64,000 nucleotides of DNA from Botryococcus braunii (lineage: Eukaryota; Chlorophyta; Trebouxiophyceae), in assembly GCA_002005505.1 (NCBI GenBank), contig KV908603.1, forward strand, positions 1 to 64,000, in the 5' to 3' direction. This document shows, piece after piece, positions 9,492 through 20,600 of the stretch; within the stretch, counting starts at the first letter, position 1, and the number at the start of each line of letters is the position of its first letter. Position numbers and translations under genes: made by a program. The notes beneath the pieces are model-generated. The model did no database searches. It saw only the letters and a program-made list of their open reading frames with translations, and had not been told where the DNA came from.

Positions 9492-10970
9492 ATGGCCGAG
9501 CTCGTTTTGCCTCGCGAGTCTACAATCGAATTTATCTTGGCGAACGAGCCATCTTTCACGAAATCGGAATATGTGCCTACATCAACTCTCGCGACTGTAC
9601 CAGATTTTCTTCGGAAGGAATTCCGTGTACCTGTGGTTGCGGGGACGAGTTCGTCTACGGCTTTTTGGTTGTGCGTGCAGGAATACGAAACCTATGATGA
9701 TCTTTCTGTTGTCATATCTGATGTACAGGCAAAACTCTCAGAGGCCACTGCCTCTCTCCGTCAGCGCCACGCCTCCTGGCTGGCTGCTCACGCGAGCTCC
9801 TACATGGTCGCACCCACGGCCTTTGGCGCAAACACAGCGTTTGCCGCCCATCAAATTGCCATAAGGGACCTCCAGTCCGCAACGAACACTTATTGGGATT
9901 ATAAGTTTCTGTTGCGTGACTTGGAGGGGCCAATTCCCTCCTACGCAGGGGACCTCACGGTGGCGCTTGAAGCCCATCGTGAAGAAACCAATGCCCGGCT
10001 TACGGTAGTCGAGGGCGACGTCCGATCCATGAAGGACACCCTCTCAGAGCTCCGCGACTTGTTGCTCAAGGGTACGCCTCCGCTTACCCCGACTACCGAG
10101 CTTCCTCTCAATCCGGAATTCCCTCTCGATTACGACCAAATCAATCGGAGTTCCTTCCCTTCCAAGCCTATTCGTGTTCCACCACCCAAATTCGATGGGT
10201 CCAAGGAAGGTACCAAGGTCACCACCTGGTTTGAGCAATTTGACGACTATGCCTCTCTTATGCACATTGCACCAGGTGACTTAGTCGCAAACGCTTCACT
10301 ATGCTTGTCGGGTCGTGCAGCCGAGCAATGGGCCTTCATGAAAAAGTCTCTCACTCAGCGGGGACGTGATCCTAGGGACTTTTCCACCTTCAAAACTGAA
10401 ATGCTTGCTCAGTTTGTGGAGGGTAAGGTCGAACACACTGTTCGAGTTCGTCTCGCACGCTTACGACACACCAACTCTGTTGCTTCCTATCATGCAGCTT
10501 TCAGGGCAATCATGGTAGAGGCAGTTCAACACCCCATCTCGGGGCCAGAGGCTTGCTCAGCTTTTCGCAATGGTCTCAAGCCAGCTGTCTACCAGTTGGT
10601 CATGAGGGATGCCATGGCAAAGGATGAGTTCGAGCACCTTGACGTGGTAGTCAAGGCTGCCAAGGAAGCTGAGGATCTTCTCACTGTCCTTGCAGGTGGC
10701 TCTCACACTGACCACCGCAGGGAGGGTGGTCCACGTGCGGATAAGCGTCGCGCGCCACCCTTGGCCACCAAGCCTGCCAAGAAGCCTGCCCTCAACCTGC
10801 CTCCCAAGGCACTCGCTGAAGAGGCGGCCAAGTGGGCCAAGAAGGGCCTTGCTGAGGCCCTCTTCCACAGGCGCAACTCTGACGGGCGCTGCATCAACTG
10901 CGGCGTCCACGAGCACGACACCGCGTCTTGCCCGCATCCTGACGTTGTCTTGCCACCTTCTAAACGCTGA
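9492..10970 (+). CDS. gag: Gypsy-2 Gag capsid/nucleocapsid
   Basis: A 492-codon frame starting MAELVLPRES 52 bases after the LTR, complete to UGA. The middle contains a retrotransposon gag-like capsid segment (TWFEQFDDYASLMHI .. LCLSGRAAEQWA .. TFKTEMLAQF, about residues 240-330). The C-terminus has a basic stretch and a CCHC knuckle CINCGVHEHDTASC with correct spacing (C-X2-C-X4-H-X4-C). It forms the virus-like particle and packages element RNA. It ends at a UGA inside a hairpin; pol continues in the same frame. Confidence 0.93.
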   Translation: MAELVLPRESTIEFILANEPSFTKSEYVPTSTLATVPDFLRKEFRVPVVAGTSSSTAFWLCVQEYETYDDLSVVISDVQAKLSEATASLRQRHASWLAAHASSYMVAPTAFGANTAFAAHQIAIRDLQSATNTYWDYKFLLRDLEGPIPSYAGDLTVALEAHREETNARLTVVEGDVRSMKDTLSELRDLLLKGTPPLTPTTELPLNPEFPLDYDQINRSSFPSKPIRVPPPKFDGSKEGTKVTTWFEQFDDYASLMHIAPGDLVANASLCLSGRAAEQWAFMKKSLTQRGRDPRDFSTFKTEMLAQFVEGKVEHTVRVRLARLRHTNSVASYHAAFRAIMVEAVQHPISGPEACSAFRNGLKPAVYQLVMRDAMAKDEFEHLDVVVKAAKEAEDLLTVLAGGSHTDHRREGGPRADKRRAPPLATKPAKKPALNLPPKALAEEAAKWAKKGLAEALFHRRNSDGRCINCGVHEHDTASCPHPDVVLPPSKR

Positions 10971-10986
10971 AGGTCTGGGCCTTCAG
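10967..10986 (+). promoter_or_regulatory. Hairpin over the gag UGA stop, candidate readthrough signal
   Basis: CTGAAGG (10967-10973) pairs perfectly with CCTTCAG (10980-10986) across the loop TCTGGG. The gag stop UGA (10968-10970) lies within the 5' stem. The next in-frame stop is the end of pol. The same arrangement is at 8902-8921 (minus) in gypsy-1. Readthrough is inferred from the frame relation. Confidence 0.55.
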
Positions 10987-13170
10987 TCTCTCCTGCAGCT
11001 CATGCAGATGTAGCTGGAATAAGTCCGGTTCCTCCTACACCCAGTTCTCACTCAGATGAACTACCTGCACCACCACTTCTAGCTGCACATGCTTTCCATC
11101 CAGACCCTGCTGTTCAAGACCTCACCATGGTCTTTGCTGGGCAGGTGTTGGACCAGCATGGCCACATCCTCTTCGACTCCGGGGCGGCGTGTAACGTCAT
11201 CAGCTCTGCCTTCGTGAAGAGGCATGCATTGGAAGTGTCCCCACGGGGAGATGTGCACCCACAGCTACAACTAGCCAATGGGGCACGCGTCAACCATATG
11301 GGCCAAGTCACAGTGTCCGTTACCGTCCAAGGTCAACGTTTCACAAGGGTTCCTTGTGTTGTGTTAGACTTAGCTATGGATTGGACTCTCATCTTGGGCA
11401 ACCAGTGGTTACGTCGTTGTCGTGCTAGGTTGGACTTCGATGAGCTGACCATCAGAGGTTACACGAACAAAGCAAAGCCATTTGTTTTACAGTGTGCACC
11501 TTTGGACAAGCCTTGCCCTGGCAACCTGTGTCAGGACACTAAGGTGTTGGTCATCTCTGCAGTGAAGGCTAAACGCTTAGTCCGTTCTGGATGTAAGTCT
11601 TTCCTTTCCACTGTAACCAAAGTCGATGAGTCTGCCATGTCTGGACCATCTCTGGTCGATGATATACTCAAGGAGTATGCTGATGTCTTTCCAGACGAAG
11701 TACCTGGGTTACCCCCAGACCGTCCTGGAATCTCTCACACAATCCCTCTGATTGACCCACATGGCAAACCTCCTTCTCGACCACTCTACCGTCTCTCTCG
11801 CGCTGAATTCCTTGAAGCCGAGAGACAGACCAAACTGCTTTTGGAAAAGGGATCCATAGAGCCCTCCACGTCACCATATGGAGCACCTATCCTCTTTGTC
11901 CAAAAGAAAGACGGGAGCTTGCGCATGGTCATCGACTATCGCGCACTTAACAAACTCACTGTCAAGAACAAGTACCCTATGCCACGCATAGATGATACTC
12001 TTGACCAACTCCAAGGCTCCACTGTCTTCACCAGTCTGGATCTCACCTCTGGGTACCACCAGATCCGGATCACTGAGGAGGATGTTCCGAAAACTGCTTT
12101 CAGGACTCCTATGGGCTTGTATCAATGGAAAGTCTTACCCTTCGGTCTCACCAATGCACCAGCCACTTTCCAAACTGCTATGAATACAATCTTCCGCCCA
12201 TACCTCCACAAGTTTGTCTTGGTTTACTTGGATGATATCCTCATCTATAGTAAAACCCCTGAGGAGCATCGTGAACACCTGCAAAAGGTTCTGGACCTTT
12301 TGCGAGAGCATCAGCTCTATGCCAATCTCAAGAAATGCTCCTTCGCCCAGCCCGAAGTCACATACTTGGGTCATGTGGTGTCTGCGGATGGAATCAAAGT
12401 TGATCCCCGTAAGACAGCTGCCGTAGCTGATTTTCCTACTCCTAGGAATCTCAGTCACCTACGGTCCTTCCTGGGCTTAGCCACCTACTTCCGCAAGTTC
12501 ATTCGTAACTTTGCGGTGCTGGCTTCCCCTCTCCACCGCCTTTCTCGTAAAGGTGTGGCTTGGGTCTGGTCCCCTGCTTGCGCTGCTGCTTTCCAAGCCA
12601 TCAAGCAAGCCTTGACCACTGCTCCCTGCCTAGCTTTCCCTGATTTCTCTCAACCATTTGAAGTGCACACTGATGCCTCCCTTCATGGGCTCGGGGCCGT
12701 GCTCTATCAAAATGGTCGTCCAGTGGCCTTCGAAAGCCGAGGTCTTACACCTGCGGAAATCAACTATGCCACTGGGGAACAAGAGCTCCTGGCTGTGGTG
12801 CACGCCCTCACTGTCTGGCGCTGCTACCTTGAAGGTGCTCCTGAGTTCCGGGTCGTCACAGACCACAAAGCCATCACCTACCTGGACTCGCTTCCTACCC
12901 TTAGCCGACGTCAAACACGTTGGGCTGAGTTCCTTTCCAGGTTCCACTTCCGTTGGGATCACGTTGCTGGCAAGTCCAATGTGGTAGCTGATGCCCTCAG
13001 TCGTCACCCTGCCCTCGGCAGTGATTACACTCCACCGTGTGGCTTTGTCAATGCCATTGTGGCATCTGGGGTCTTAGCACCCCCTGACTCTCCCTGTCTA
13101 CCGAGTCCATCCCTATCTGCCGTCCTCCGTTCCGGTGTGACTTCAGGGGGGGGAGAGCCCACGAGCCTGT
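10971..13170 (+). CDS. pol: Gypsy-2 Pol, N-terminal part (protease, RT, RNase H)
   Basis: Open in frame with gag from the codon after the UGA; the first internal ATG is at 11127. Carries the protease FDSGA, RT with YLDD near 12223, and RNase H HTDAS near 12664. Near 13170 it is interrupted by the copia-A LTR, which supplies a premature stop at 13194-13196. The phase at 13170 matches 27203 exactly when copia-A and one CCTGT are discounted. It differs from gypsy-1 Pol at scattered residues only. Confidence 0.92.
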
Positions 13171-13864
13171 TGTTGAGTTCTGAACATTATTATTGAATGC
13201 CTTGTGCTTTAAGTGATCTTCATGTGTGCACTATTAGGATATGGGTCCATTGAGAACATAAGGTACCTTGAGACACGGCAGATTCTGGACGTTTTCGAAC
13301 ATAAGGTACAATCCTATCTAGATCACACGTTTGTCGGATGAACTCTTAAGGCTGCCCCACCGGAGTGAATACCAACTGGTTGTGAAAGATGCTGGGCATC
13401 ACCAGATGCTAGTCTTGTCCGACAGTTGTGTGTGGCACTCAGCAGACAGTCGTACGGACTGTAGCTGGAGTAACTTCGTCTATTGACGACCTGTCTGCTT
13501 TGTACAGGTACGGTGCGGCAGTGTGTGTTGTATCATTGTTGCTATTGTGAGAGTGAACAAGCTTAGTGTACCCTGTAGTCACTCAAACAGATAAGGGACA
13601 GTGACTTCAGGGAGTATAGGCATGTACTTGAACGTAGCCGTCTAGAGCCTTATCTAGTGATTGCTTGATCGGTGCTTGTGTACAAGATAATGATGTAACG
13701 GAACTGGTTGTGAAAGATGCTGGGCATCACCAGATGCTAGTCTTGTCCGACAGTTGTGTGTGGCACTCAGCAGACAGTCGTACGGACTGTAGCTGGAGTA
13801 ACTTCGTCTATTGACGACCTGTCTGCTTTGTACAGGGAAAGCCGATTGCCCATAACCTTTCACA
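13171..13864 (+). repeat. Copia-A 5' LTR, 694 bp, with internal duplication
   Basis: Starts TGTTGAG, ends TTTCACA. A 135-bp block is present twice (13374-13508 and 13702-13836, offset 328) with no difference noticed. The word AACATAAGGTAC occurs at 13255-13266 and 13298-13309. The last bases include GCCCATAACC, the complement of the primer site that follows. Confidence 0.95.
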
Positions 13865-13874
13865 GGTTATGGGC
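13848..13874 (+). promoter_or_regulatory. U5-primer-site hairpin of copia-A
   Basis: GCCCATAACC (13848-13857, inside the LTR) and GGTTATGGGC (13865-13874, primer site) form a perfect 10-bp stem over a 7-base loop exactly across the LTR boundary. The same junction exists in copia-B at 23279-23305 on the minus strand. Copia-C lacks the LTR half. Confidence 0.7.
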
Positions 13875-13878
13875 CCAC
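13865..13878 (+). promoter_or_regulatory. Copia-A primer-binding site complementary to the initiator tRNA-Met anticodon arm
   Basis: GGTTATGGGCCCAC begins directly after the LTR. Its complement contains GGGCCCAUAACC, the anticodon stem-loop of plant initiator tRNA-Met (CAU anticodon). Known copia and Ty5 elements prime from this part of the tRNA and not from its 3' end. Confidence 0.8.
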
Positions 13879-14253
13879 GCCCTCCAGCTGAGCCAAGTAA
13901 AAGCAGGAGTGAAGGTCGTCTACGGATGGGTCAGACGTAAGCGTCAACAAAGGAGCTCGAGCATGGCGCAGCGGCGCAAGGGAACTCGAGTGTACCAGGA
14001 CCATTATCTTACTCACAGTTTACCTTTCTGGGAAATTCATAATTGAAGTTTTAGCTGTGCTTTATCATTCATAGACGTTGTCTAGAAGCACTGAGTGAGT
14101 CGGGCCGGACTCCGGCGCAAACTTCTGAGGGGAACATATCTGCTACTACTGTGCAAGACTGGCTGGTAAATTTCCATGACATGGAGGGAATTGTAGGGTA
14201 TTGCTGCATTCCAGAAGTTTATGAGTAAGTTTGGCTGGTGAAGTGACAATAGT

Positions 14254-16971
14254 ATGACAAAAAGGGGCAAAGAAAAGGAAAGTAGCAGTGAAACAGCAAT
14301 GTCTCAACCTGGAGAAGTCAGTGGGGCCACTCCAGGGCAGTCTATGACCGGGACACAATCAGCCACTGCAGAACCAAAGGTGGAGATTGACAAGGCAGCC
14401 TACATCCCCAATACCTCTAATCCAAAGATGACTGTCATGCTTGATGATGGAGGGCGCAATTTTGAATTTTGGTATGAAAATTTGGAGGCGTGCGCAAACA
14501 CCAAGGGGGTCAGAGCGGCTTTGGAGAGGCCAATGCCAGGGTCGGTGGAGAACTCAGCCATCAAGCAGTGGCTGATCCAGTCAGTTCCAGTCATCTGGCA
14601 TTCTCAGATCTCATGCCACAAAGCAGCGTTCGACTTCATCGCGTGGGTGAAGAACAGTCACACTGGAGGGAGCAACCAAGACATCAACCTTGAGTGGTAC
14701 AAGGAAATGGAGCAGGGCATCAAGACAGGGGAGACACTCAAGGTCTACCTCTACAGAATGATGGATCTGGCTACAAGTCTCAGAAACAACGCGTTCATCC
14801 TCTTGGACCACAATGTTGGGGAGCTGATGGTGAAGGGCCTCCCTCCTGTGCTGAGGCTCGAGTCCCTGGAGGTTATGGCAACCGACAAGCCGCCATTGGA
14901 GCTGATTCAAAGAATCCTGCGCGCCGCAGCCAGCCGTGGGTACAAGGACCCACCTGCAGAGGGAACACCTCAGGCCATGGCAGCTGCAGCAGTGGCTGGT
15001 CCCTCTGGGGGGGTAGCTGGAGCGTCATCAAGCGCTGGAGCTGCACCAGGAGTGGGAGCAGTACCGGGAGTTGGAGCAGCACTACCAGCAAACGAACAGC
15101 CTCCCGCTTGCCCCTCTGCAACTACTTTTGGTGGCAGGGGGCGTGGACCTGGCAGGGCAAGAAGGCCCAGAGAGGAGCTTACATGCCACTTCTGCAAGGC
15201 AAAGGGCCACTTCATGACTGACTGCGGACCGCTCAGGCAGCTGCAGGCTCTGCATCAAAACATGCAAGCGGCAAGCGTTGGGCCTGCAGCTTACTGGGGC
15301 CAGGGAGGCCCACAGTCGTCTCCTCAAGCCTGGTGGGACCATGGATCTGGCCGGGGTGGCCCGCCTTCATCCGCTTCCAGCCCTGGACCTCCTTCAGCAT
15401 ATAACTATCCAACAAGTCAACACACGTTTCCGGGGTGGCATTTACCACCTCCACCCCCTCCTTCTGGTGAGGCGATGTTTATCTCTCTCAATGTGCTTGC
15501 CCCAACTTCGCATGGAGCTAGCAGCACATCTTGGTTAATAGATAGTGGTGCCTCTGTGCATATGGTCAATGATCTCTCATTGCTCCATAATCCAGTTATG
15601 CATAGACAGCCTCTTCCTCTGCACTTGGCAACCTCAGACGCCAAGGGAGGAATCATTGCATCTGGGTCTGTATGCCTTGTGAATGCAAGGCACGAAGTAT
15701 TCTGGCTGCACAATGTGCAGTGTGTTCCTTCTGCGCATACCAACCTCATTTCAGTCACTGGTGCAATTCAGGATGGAGCATCTTTCCTGACTGACACTGC
15801 AGGTGGTTACACAGCCATGAAGGGACCTGAAGGGTGGTGTGGAGATATCACCCGCGCACGAGGTCTGTTTTTTTTGGAGTTTGTTAGTCCTGTCAGAGGG
15901 CAGCAAGTTGGCTGCAGACATATTGATCACATGGCTGAGGCATCTCATCTTAGGAAAGGACACGTGTGTAGCGAGAGATCTCTGTGGCATGCTAGGTTAG
16001 GTCATCCTGGTGCCAGCAGCATGCAGAGGTTCTCCAAGGAAGATCTGGTTACAGGAATCAATATCTCCCTTGCTCCCTGCTCTGAGTGCCCCAAGCACTG
16101 TGAATCGTGTATACAAGGGAAACACTCCAGACCTCCTTTCCCTGTATCTTCCAGGCCTGCACATCACCCACTCGATAGAGTCCATGTGGATACTGTGGGT
16201 CCCATATCACCTCCTGCCATCACAGGTGAACGATATTGGGTCACTGTAGTGGATGAAAGTTCACACCAAGTTGCCTCCCTGCCTGTGAAGTCAAAGGATT
16301 GCATCCCAAAGGCTGTGATAGACCTGCTCCGTTTTTGGCAGACCCAACGAGGCACGGTTGTGAAGTGTGTGAGGACTGACAGGGGTTCAGAGTTCCTGAA
16401 CCAGCAATTCAAAGAGTTTTGTGCTCAGCAGGGCACTAAGATGGAGTCCTCAGCGCCCTACACGCCTCAGCAGAATGGGGTGGCGGAGAGGATGAATAGG
16501 ACCCTGAAGGAGCGAACAAGGACTCTGTTGGTCCATGCTGCAGCAGACCCCTCCCTTTGGAAGGAGGCGCTTGAGACAGCTACCCTCCTCTACAATGTGG
16601 GTCCTACTTCAGGCAGGTCCCTGACCCCCATGGAATTATTCTTTGGTGTCAAACCTGATGTGTCTGTGCTGCGCACGTTTGGCTGTGTAGCCCATGTGCA
16701 CATTCCCAGTGGCCAAAGGTCTGTTTTTGGGCCCAAGACCATCCCTGGGATGTTTACTGGTTATTGTCCCCAGTCTAAAGCGTATCGTGTGTACGTGGGG
16801 AATGGAGTGTGGAAGGAGAGTAGGGACGTCAGCTTTATCGAGCACTTGAGGGGGGCTGAGAGAGTGGGTCTATCAAAGGTCCAGCCTGGGTCTGTCTATG
16901 ATTCTAGGATATCACCCCCCCTTGGCAGTGAGAATCTGGCAACGCCTCAAGCAATTCCCTCTGCTGCTCCA
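14254..16971 (+). CDS. Copia-A Gag-Pol, N-terminal part (gag, protease, integrase)
   Basis: 906 codons from MTKRGKEKES to the copia-B insertion point. The gag region contains an Ala/Gly/Pro-rich run and the zinc knuckle CHFCKAKGHFMTDC (C-X2-C-X4-H-X4-C). The protease has IDSGAS near residue 428. Integrase shows the HHCC finger (HARLGHPG .. CESCIQGK), then VDTVGPI, RTDRGSEF near 707 and QQNGVAERMNR near 738. The order integrase before RT defines Ty1/copia. Translation past 16971 runs into the copia-B LTR and stops at 17028. Confidence 0.93.
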
Positions 16972-17665
16972 TGTGAAAGGTTATGGGCAATCGGCTTTCC
17001 CTGTACAAAGCAGACAGGTCGTCAATAGACGAAGTTACTCCAGCTACAGTCCGTACGACTGTCTGCTGAGTGCCACACACAACTGTCGGACAAGACTAGC
17101 ATCTGGTGATGCCCAGCATCTTTCACAACCAGTTACGTTACATCATTATCTTGTACACAAGCACCGATCAAGCAATCACTAGATAAGGCTCTAGACGGCT
17201 ACGTTCAAGTACATGCCTATACTCCCTGAAGTCACTGTCCCTTATCTGTTTGAGTGACTACAGGGTACACTAAGCTTGTTCACTCTCACAATAGCAACAA
17301 TGATACAACACACACTGCCGCACCGTACCTGTACAAAGCAGACAGGTCGTCAATAGACGAAGTTACTCCAGCTACAGTCCGTACGACTGTCTGCTGAGTG
17401 CCACACACAACTGTCGGACAAGACTAGCATCTGGTGATGCCCAGCATCTTTCACAACCAGTTGGTATTCACTCCGGTGGGGCAGCCTTAAGAGTTCATCC
17501 GACAAACGTGTGATCTAGATAGGATTGTACCTTATGTTCGAAAACGTCCAGAATCTGCCGTGTCTCAAGGTACCTTATGTTCTCAATGGACCCATATCCT
17601 AATAGTGCACACATGAAGATCACTTAAAGCACAAGGCATTCAATAATAATGTTCAGAACTCAACA
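16972..17665 (-). repeat. Copia-B 3' LTR
   Basis: 694 bp, reverse complement of the copia-A LTR, directly after the polypurine tract (17666-17677 on the plus strand). Confidence 0.95.
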
Positions 17666-17685
17666 CTTCCCCTTGCCTGCATGCT

Positions 17686-20600
17686 TTAAGTGTATCTTCT
17701 CAAACCTAGTGAATCACGATGACCAACAAACACGGGCTTGGCAAGTGGCTTGGTCATAATGTCAGCCACATTGCGTGCAGATTCCACATAGAGGATATCT
17801 ACCTGCCCAAGTGCCATAGCTTCCCTAGCGTAGTGGAAGCTTACTGCAACGTGCTTTGTGAATTTGGAATACAGGGGGTTCCGTAAATTAGAAATGCATC
17901 CTTGGTTGTCACAGAAAATTTTGACCCTCCAAGGTGCAGCCCCTATCTCTTCCAAGAAGCCCCTTAGCCAGTTGGCTTCCTTCACAATATGGCCAGCTGC
18001 CATAAACTCAGCTTGCACAGTTGAGGTAGCAACTGAGCTCTGCTTCTTGCTTCCCCAAACCACGGCACTACCATAGACTGATAGAACATAGCCAGTGGTG
18101 GAATACCTGTGGTCCAGGTCCCCAGCATAGTCGGCATCAACATAGCCTTCTAGCTCAGGGCCCTTTCCACCCAGAGTAAGAGCTAACTCTCTGGTATCTC
18201 TCAAGTACTTCAGCACTCGAATGGCCTCATTCCAGTGTGAGGTAGTGGGTGTCATTCTATACCTTGACAACACTCCAACAGCCTGAGAAATGTCAGGCCG
18301 GGTCGTATTGGCTATGTACAGTAACGATCCAATTAACTCGCAGTATCGATGACCAGGTGGCAGAGGGGTACCAGCCCCATGTGACATACCATCTGAGGAC
18401 TCGGGTCTGCTGCTAGCCACGAAGTCCTTGGACATGGGGGTATCAACCCCACGTCCATCATCAGCAACGCCAAACTTCTCCACAAGAGCATCAATCTTGG
18501 GAGTGCAACTCATGGAAATAGTGCCCTGAACTCTATTGCGTAGGACCTGACACCCCAGGAAATCATTCACCTCTCCCAAATCATGGATGGTGAAGTCCTT
18601 CTTCAATAACTCTTTCCCCCACTCAATCTCTGCAACCACTCTGGCAACTATGAGAAGATCATCGACATAAACAAGAATAAACGACAGATTACCATCAGGG
18701 GCCCTCCTGATGTATACCCCAGCGTCGCTCTTGCACACACTATACCCCATCACGCTCAACTTGTCGCTCAAGGTCTTGTGCCAAGCCCGTGGGGCTTGCT
18801 TAAGACCGTAGAGTGCCTTCCTGAGCTTGCACACAACTCTCGTGTTGCCATTCTCAAATCCTGGTGGTTGGGTCACATAGACCTCTTCCTCCAACTCCCC
18901 ATTGAGAAAAGCTGTCTTGATATCCACTTGGTGGATCTCAAGATTTTGTGTGGCAGCCACTGCCAGCACAGCTCTCCTAGCACCATAGCTGCTGGTAGGT
19001 GCAAAAACCTCACCAACATCTATACCAGGAATCTGTCTGCAACCCTGGGCAACCAATCTTGCTTTAAACCGAGTGACATTCCCATGTGCATCGTTTTTTG
19101 TAGAAAAAATCCAATGAACAGGGATAACTTTCTGCCCATGGGGTCTTTCCACATACTGCATAACCTCATGGGTGTCTAAAGACTCCATCTCCTCTTGCAT
19201 TGCCTGCTGCCAAAACTCCCACTGAGGTGAGCGCTGGGCTTCCCTCAAGTTTGAGGGCACGTGAACTTTTCCCAACGTGACAGAAGGTACACTCTGTACC
19301 TTATGCTGTGGTGCAGCAGGGCTGTCAGCCTTACTGATGCTGCTCCCTTCTCTCTCTCTCTCTCCCTGGTTGCCAGAATAAGGTACATTATGTACCTTAT
19401 GCTGGGACTGGGCAGTACTGCCGGGATTATCTGATTCCTTCTCAAGTCTCTCTCTCTCTCCTTGACTACTGGACTCATGTGCAGCACCCTTACATTCTCG
19501 CACCTTCCGCAATGCAGAGGGGAGCAGCAGCTCTCTCTCTCTCCTGGACTCACACTTGGGCACACTACCCAGACTTGCCTGAGCTGCGCCTACAATGTCA
19601 GCCTGCACACCATAAGCATGACTAGCCAGTGACTGGGATTGGGCACCAGCTTCCCCTACTGCTGGCATGTCTAACCCACTGCTCTCATCTCTTACATCTG
19701 CACCGAACATAGCCTCGACTGTCTCAACCTGCCCCTGCATATCAGGGAGACCAACCATGTTTGGCTCACTCACAATTGCCTGACCTGGGTCAGGGGCATG
19801 CAATGGGATGTCAGAATGCTCTCTCCTAGCCACGCGCTGTACATAACGCTGCTCCCTTGTAAGGGTGGTCCCTGGAGGAAGGGGAATTTGTGACTTCCCC
19901 TGCATTCGCAACCCCTCTTGTACCTTCTGCATTTTTTCTACCTGGGATTGAGTTTCTACACCCCCCCTGGCCAGATTCTGCATATGCTCAAGCACCGACC
20001 ACGAGTGCTGAGATGGTTCTGGGGTCCCAACAGTAGGATCCAGGCTGGTGGGGTTTCCTTGGTCATGTGCTGCTGTGGTCCCGTCTCCAGACTGATCCCC
20101 AGCACAAAGTCCAGAGGTCCCAGGAGCCCCAGTGGAAAGCGTCTCCACTCCATGGTCATCCTCCTCATCCCAGAACGTGGGTGGAGCAGCAGAGGGAATT
20201 GCTTGAGGCGTTGCCAGATTCTCACTGCCAAGGGGGGGTGATATCCTAGAATCATAGACAGACCCAGGCTGGACCTTTGATAGACCCACTCTCTCAGCCC
20301 CCCTCAAGTGCTCGATAAAGCTGACGTCCCTACTCTCCTTCCACACTCCATTCCCCACGTACACACGATACGCTTTAGACTGGGGACAATAACCAGTAAA
20401 CATCCCAGGGTGGTCTTGGGCCCAAAAACAGACCTTTGGCCACTGGGAATGTGCACATGGGCTACACAGCCAAACGTGCGCAGCACAGACACATCAGGTT
20501 TGACACCAAAGAATAATTCCATGGGGGTCAGGGACCTGCCTGAAGTAGGACCCACATTGTAGAGGAGGGTAGCTGTCTCAAGCGCCTCCTTCCAAAGGGA

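Noticed and set aside
13374..13836. CRISPR-like or tandem-repeat array from the repeated 135-bp block
   Set aside because: Only two copies per LTR, far too long, and fully explained as an internal LTR duplication.
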